Origin: Chrysomallon squamiferum
Lineage: Eukaryota > Mollusca > Gastropoda > Neomphalida > Peltospiridae
Assembly: GCA_012295275.1 (NCBI GenBank)
Contig: CM022677.1
Span: forward strand, 18,248,440 to 18,270,939
Length of the DNA stretch: 22,500 bases
Reading direction: 5' to 3'
The position numbers and the translations under genes were made by a program. Of the stretch, positions 21,188 to 22,500 are shown one piece after another. The notes under the pieces were generated by a model. The model had not been told where the DNA came from. It ran no database searches and worked only from the letters and a program-made list of their open reading frames with translations. Every line of letters begins with the position of its first letter. Position 1 is the stretch's first letter.

Positions 21188-21190
<3 letters not shown>
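20925..21190. other. Intron with CATA/TATG and AT microsatellites
   Basis: ATATGTATATACACATACAT-type repeats about 20960-21005 and (CT)(AT)n about 21030-21050. No exon seen. Confidence 0.6.

Positions 21191-21275
<85 letters not shown>
21191..21275. repeat. (CT)n microsatellite, about 42 units
   Basis: A pure CT run followed by TTATTTAT units. Confidence 0.97.
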
Positions 21276-21280
<5 letters not shown>

Positions 21281-21431
21281 ATTTATTTATATTAAGTCTC
21301 TCTATCTCTCACAATGTTAAACAGATAATACACACCATAGACATGATACACAAACATATTGATGGATGAATAACAGATTCTTAGCAGTATAGACTGAAGA
21401 CAGCTACAATAATATGTACATGTGCGATGTA

Positions 21432-21437
<6 letters not shown>

Positions 21438-21492
<55 letters not shown>
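21438..21492. repeat. (GA)n microsatellite, about 27 units
   Basis: A pure GA run. Together with the CT run 160 bases to its left it forms an inverted pair that could fold back. Confidence 0.96.
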
Positions 21493-21495
<3 letters not shown>

Positions 21496-21644
21496 TAATT
21501 AACAATCAAATCAGTTTTCCCCAGAAGAAATAATTAATTTTCATAAATCTCAAAAAATACTAATAATTTATCTAATTTTTTTTTTCTTGACATATATGAT
21601 ATTAATTTTTTTTTTTTTTTTTTTTAAACAGAAGAATACATCTC

Positions 21645-21715
21645 TCACCTGTTTGAAAAATACAAAAAAATCAATATGATGCCTGCCACACCCAGTACAG
21701 GTAAATGTGTTACGT
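21645..21715 (-). other. Hydrophobic open segment with a splice donor, possible upstream exon
   Basis: The minus strand codes LPVLGVAGIILIFLYFSN and then AG|GTGAGAG (donor at 21648-21643). If spliced, it ends in phase 2, which matches the start of the 20799-20924 exon. The strand-like hydrophobic run directly before the YRQGKMYRY part would suit a thioredoxin core strand, but the expected cis-Pro is missing and no clear acceptor was found. It also resembles the membrane helix of the last exon (GVA-I-LIF). An alternative is a stray duplicate. Confidence 0.25.
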
Positions 21716-21809
21716 ACCTGATGATTTTTAATAAACTGTAGACTGTGATGTAAGTGTGGGCAAAACAACAATTTGTAATGAAGCCAAGTATTGATATGAA
21801 ATGGTGTTA

Positions 21810-22500
21810 TTATGAAGTGCATAACAAAGTGTTATACAGAAGTGGTGTAGTATAACAAGGTGTTGTAATGAAGTGTCATACTGTGTTGTATTGAAGTGCA
21901 GTAATGTGTTGTATTGAAGTGCTGTAATAAAGATTTGAAAGGATGTGTTATGGTACTGTACAAAGTACAGGAAAGTGAATTATAATGAAGTGTTGGAATG
22001 AAGTGCTGTATAAAATGGTGTAATGTGTTATAATGAAGTGCTGTATAAAATGGTGTAATGTGTTATAATGTAATGCTGTATAAAATGGTGTAATGTGTTA
22101 TAATGAAGTTTGGAATGAAGTGCTGTATAAAATAGTGTAATGTGTTATAATGAAGTTTGGAATGAAGTGCTGTATAAAATGGTGTAATGTGTTATTATGA
22201 AGTGGTGTATAAAATGGTGTAATGTGTTATTATGAAGTGGTGCAGCATTTTTGTACTGGTGGTATAACAAGGAATGATAATGAAGTGTGCTGGTGTTGTA
22301 TGCAGTGATGTAATGCACACTGTTTCTGTGTAATGAATGCTGTGTGGTTTGATCAAGTGAACCACTCAGTTCTAACTGACTCTGCAATGTGCTGTACTGT
22401 ATCTGTTGTGTTGTTACTAAGTGTGTAGCATGTTGTACTATGTGTCTAATGTGTTGTATTAAGTGTACACATGTTGTACTATGTGTCTAATGTGTTGTAC
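21810..22500. repeat. Minisatellite with 35 bp core unit, continues to the window edge
   Basis: The central part (about 21985-22245) repeats TAATGTGTTATAATGAAGTG plus CTGTATAAAATGGTG. Some units carry an extra TTTGGAATGAAG. Flanking parts are more degenerate TGTTGTA/GAAGTG units, and at the right a TGTTGTACTATGTGTCTAAT period of about 40 bases appears. The minus-strand His/Thr-rich ORF is an artefact. Confidence 0.88.

Overview
The window reads as metazoan, non-coding-rich DNA, most likely from a cephalopod (octopus-like). The evidence is AT-rich intergenic and intronic sequence packed with very long (CT)n/(GA)n, (CA)n, AAT, AAAT and ATAC microsatellites, a Tigger/pogo-type DNA transposon remnant, a class A GPCR with a single coding exon, and spliced genes with canonical GT-AG introns. 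No bacterial operons, CRISPR arrays or RNA genes were seen. The taxon is inferred from sequence style, not proven.

Layout. (1) 1-577: the right part of an internally deleted Tigger-like transposon, with a transposase N-terminus carrying an in-frame stop and an intact right end next to a TA. (2) About 780-11645 (unit A) and 11885-15670 (unit B): two diverged tandem copies of a segment carrying a GPCR locus. Unit A holds a CCAAT/E-box/TATA promoter, a putative 5'-UTR exon with a good splice donor, and a 393-codon GPCR reading frame broken only by a frameshift in TM1. Tandem 54-58 bp repeats and microsatellite-rich flank follow it. Unit B has the same promoter and 5' UTR, but its GPCR lost the start codon, TM1-TM6 and the reading frame. 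A short third fragment (about 9392-9530) suggests the array once had more units. (3) 15670-22500: a minus-strand gene converging on the GPCR array. Its last three coding exons (20799-20924, 16645-16681, 16017-16145) join with matching phases. They encode the end of a thioredoxin/PDI-like lumenal domain, a linker, one membrane helix and a short tail ending in a K-x-K-x-x ER-retrieval-type signal. The upstream exons, including any CXXC active site, lie beyond or are unrecognised in the window.

The two genes have no evident functional link. The most informative story is how the GPCR duplication decayed. Copy A keeps the leader-intron donor but has lost the ancestral acceptor, while copy B keeps the acceptor but has lost the donor. 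Long (CT)n tracts were born only in copy A. Copy B lost most of its receptor core.

Most open reading frames of 60-130 codons in the window are translations of microsatellites and were not annotated.
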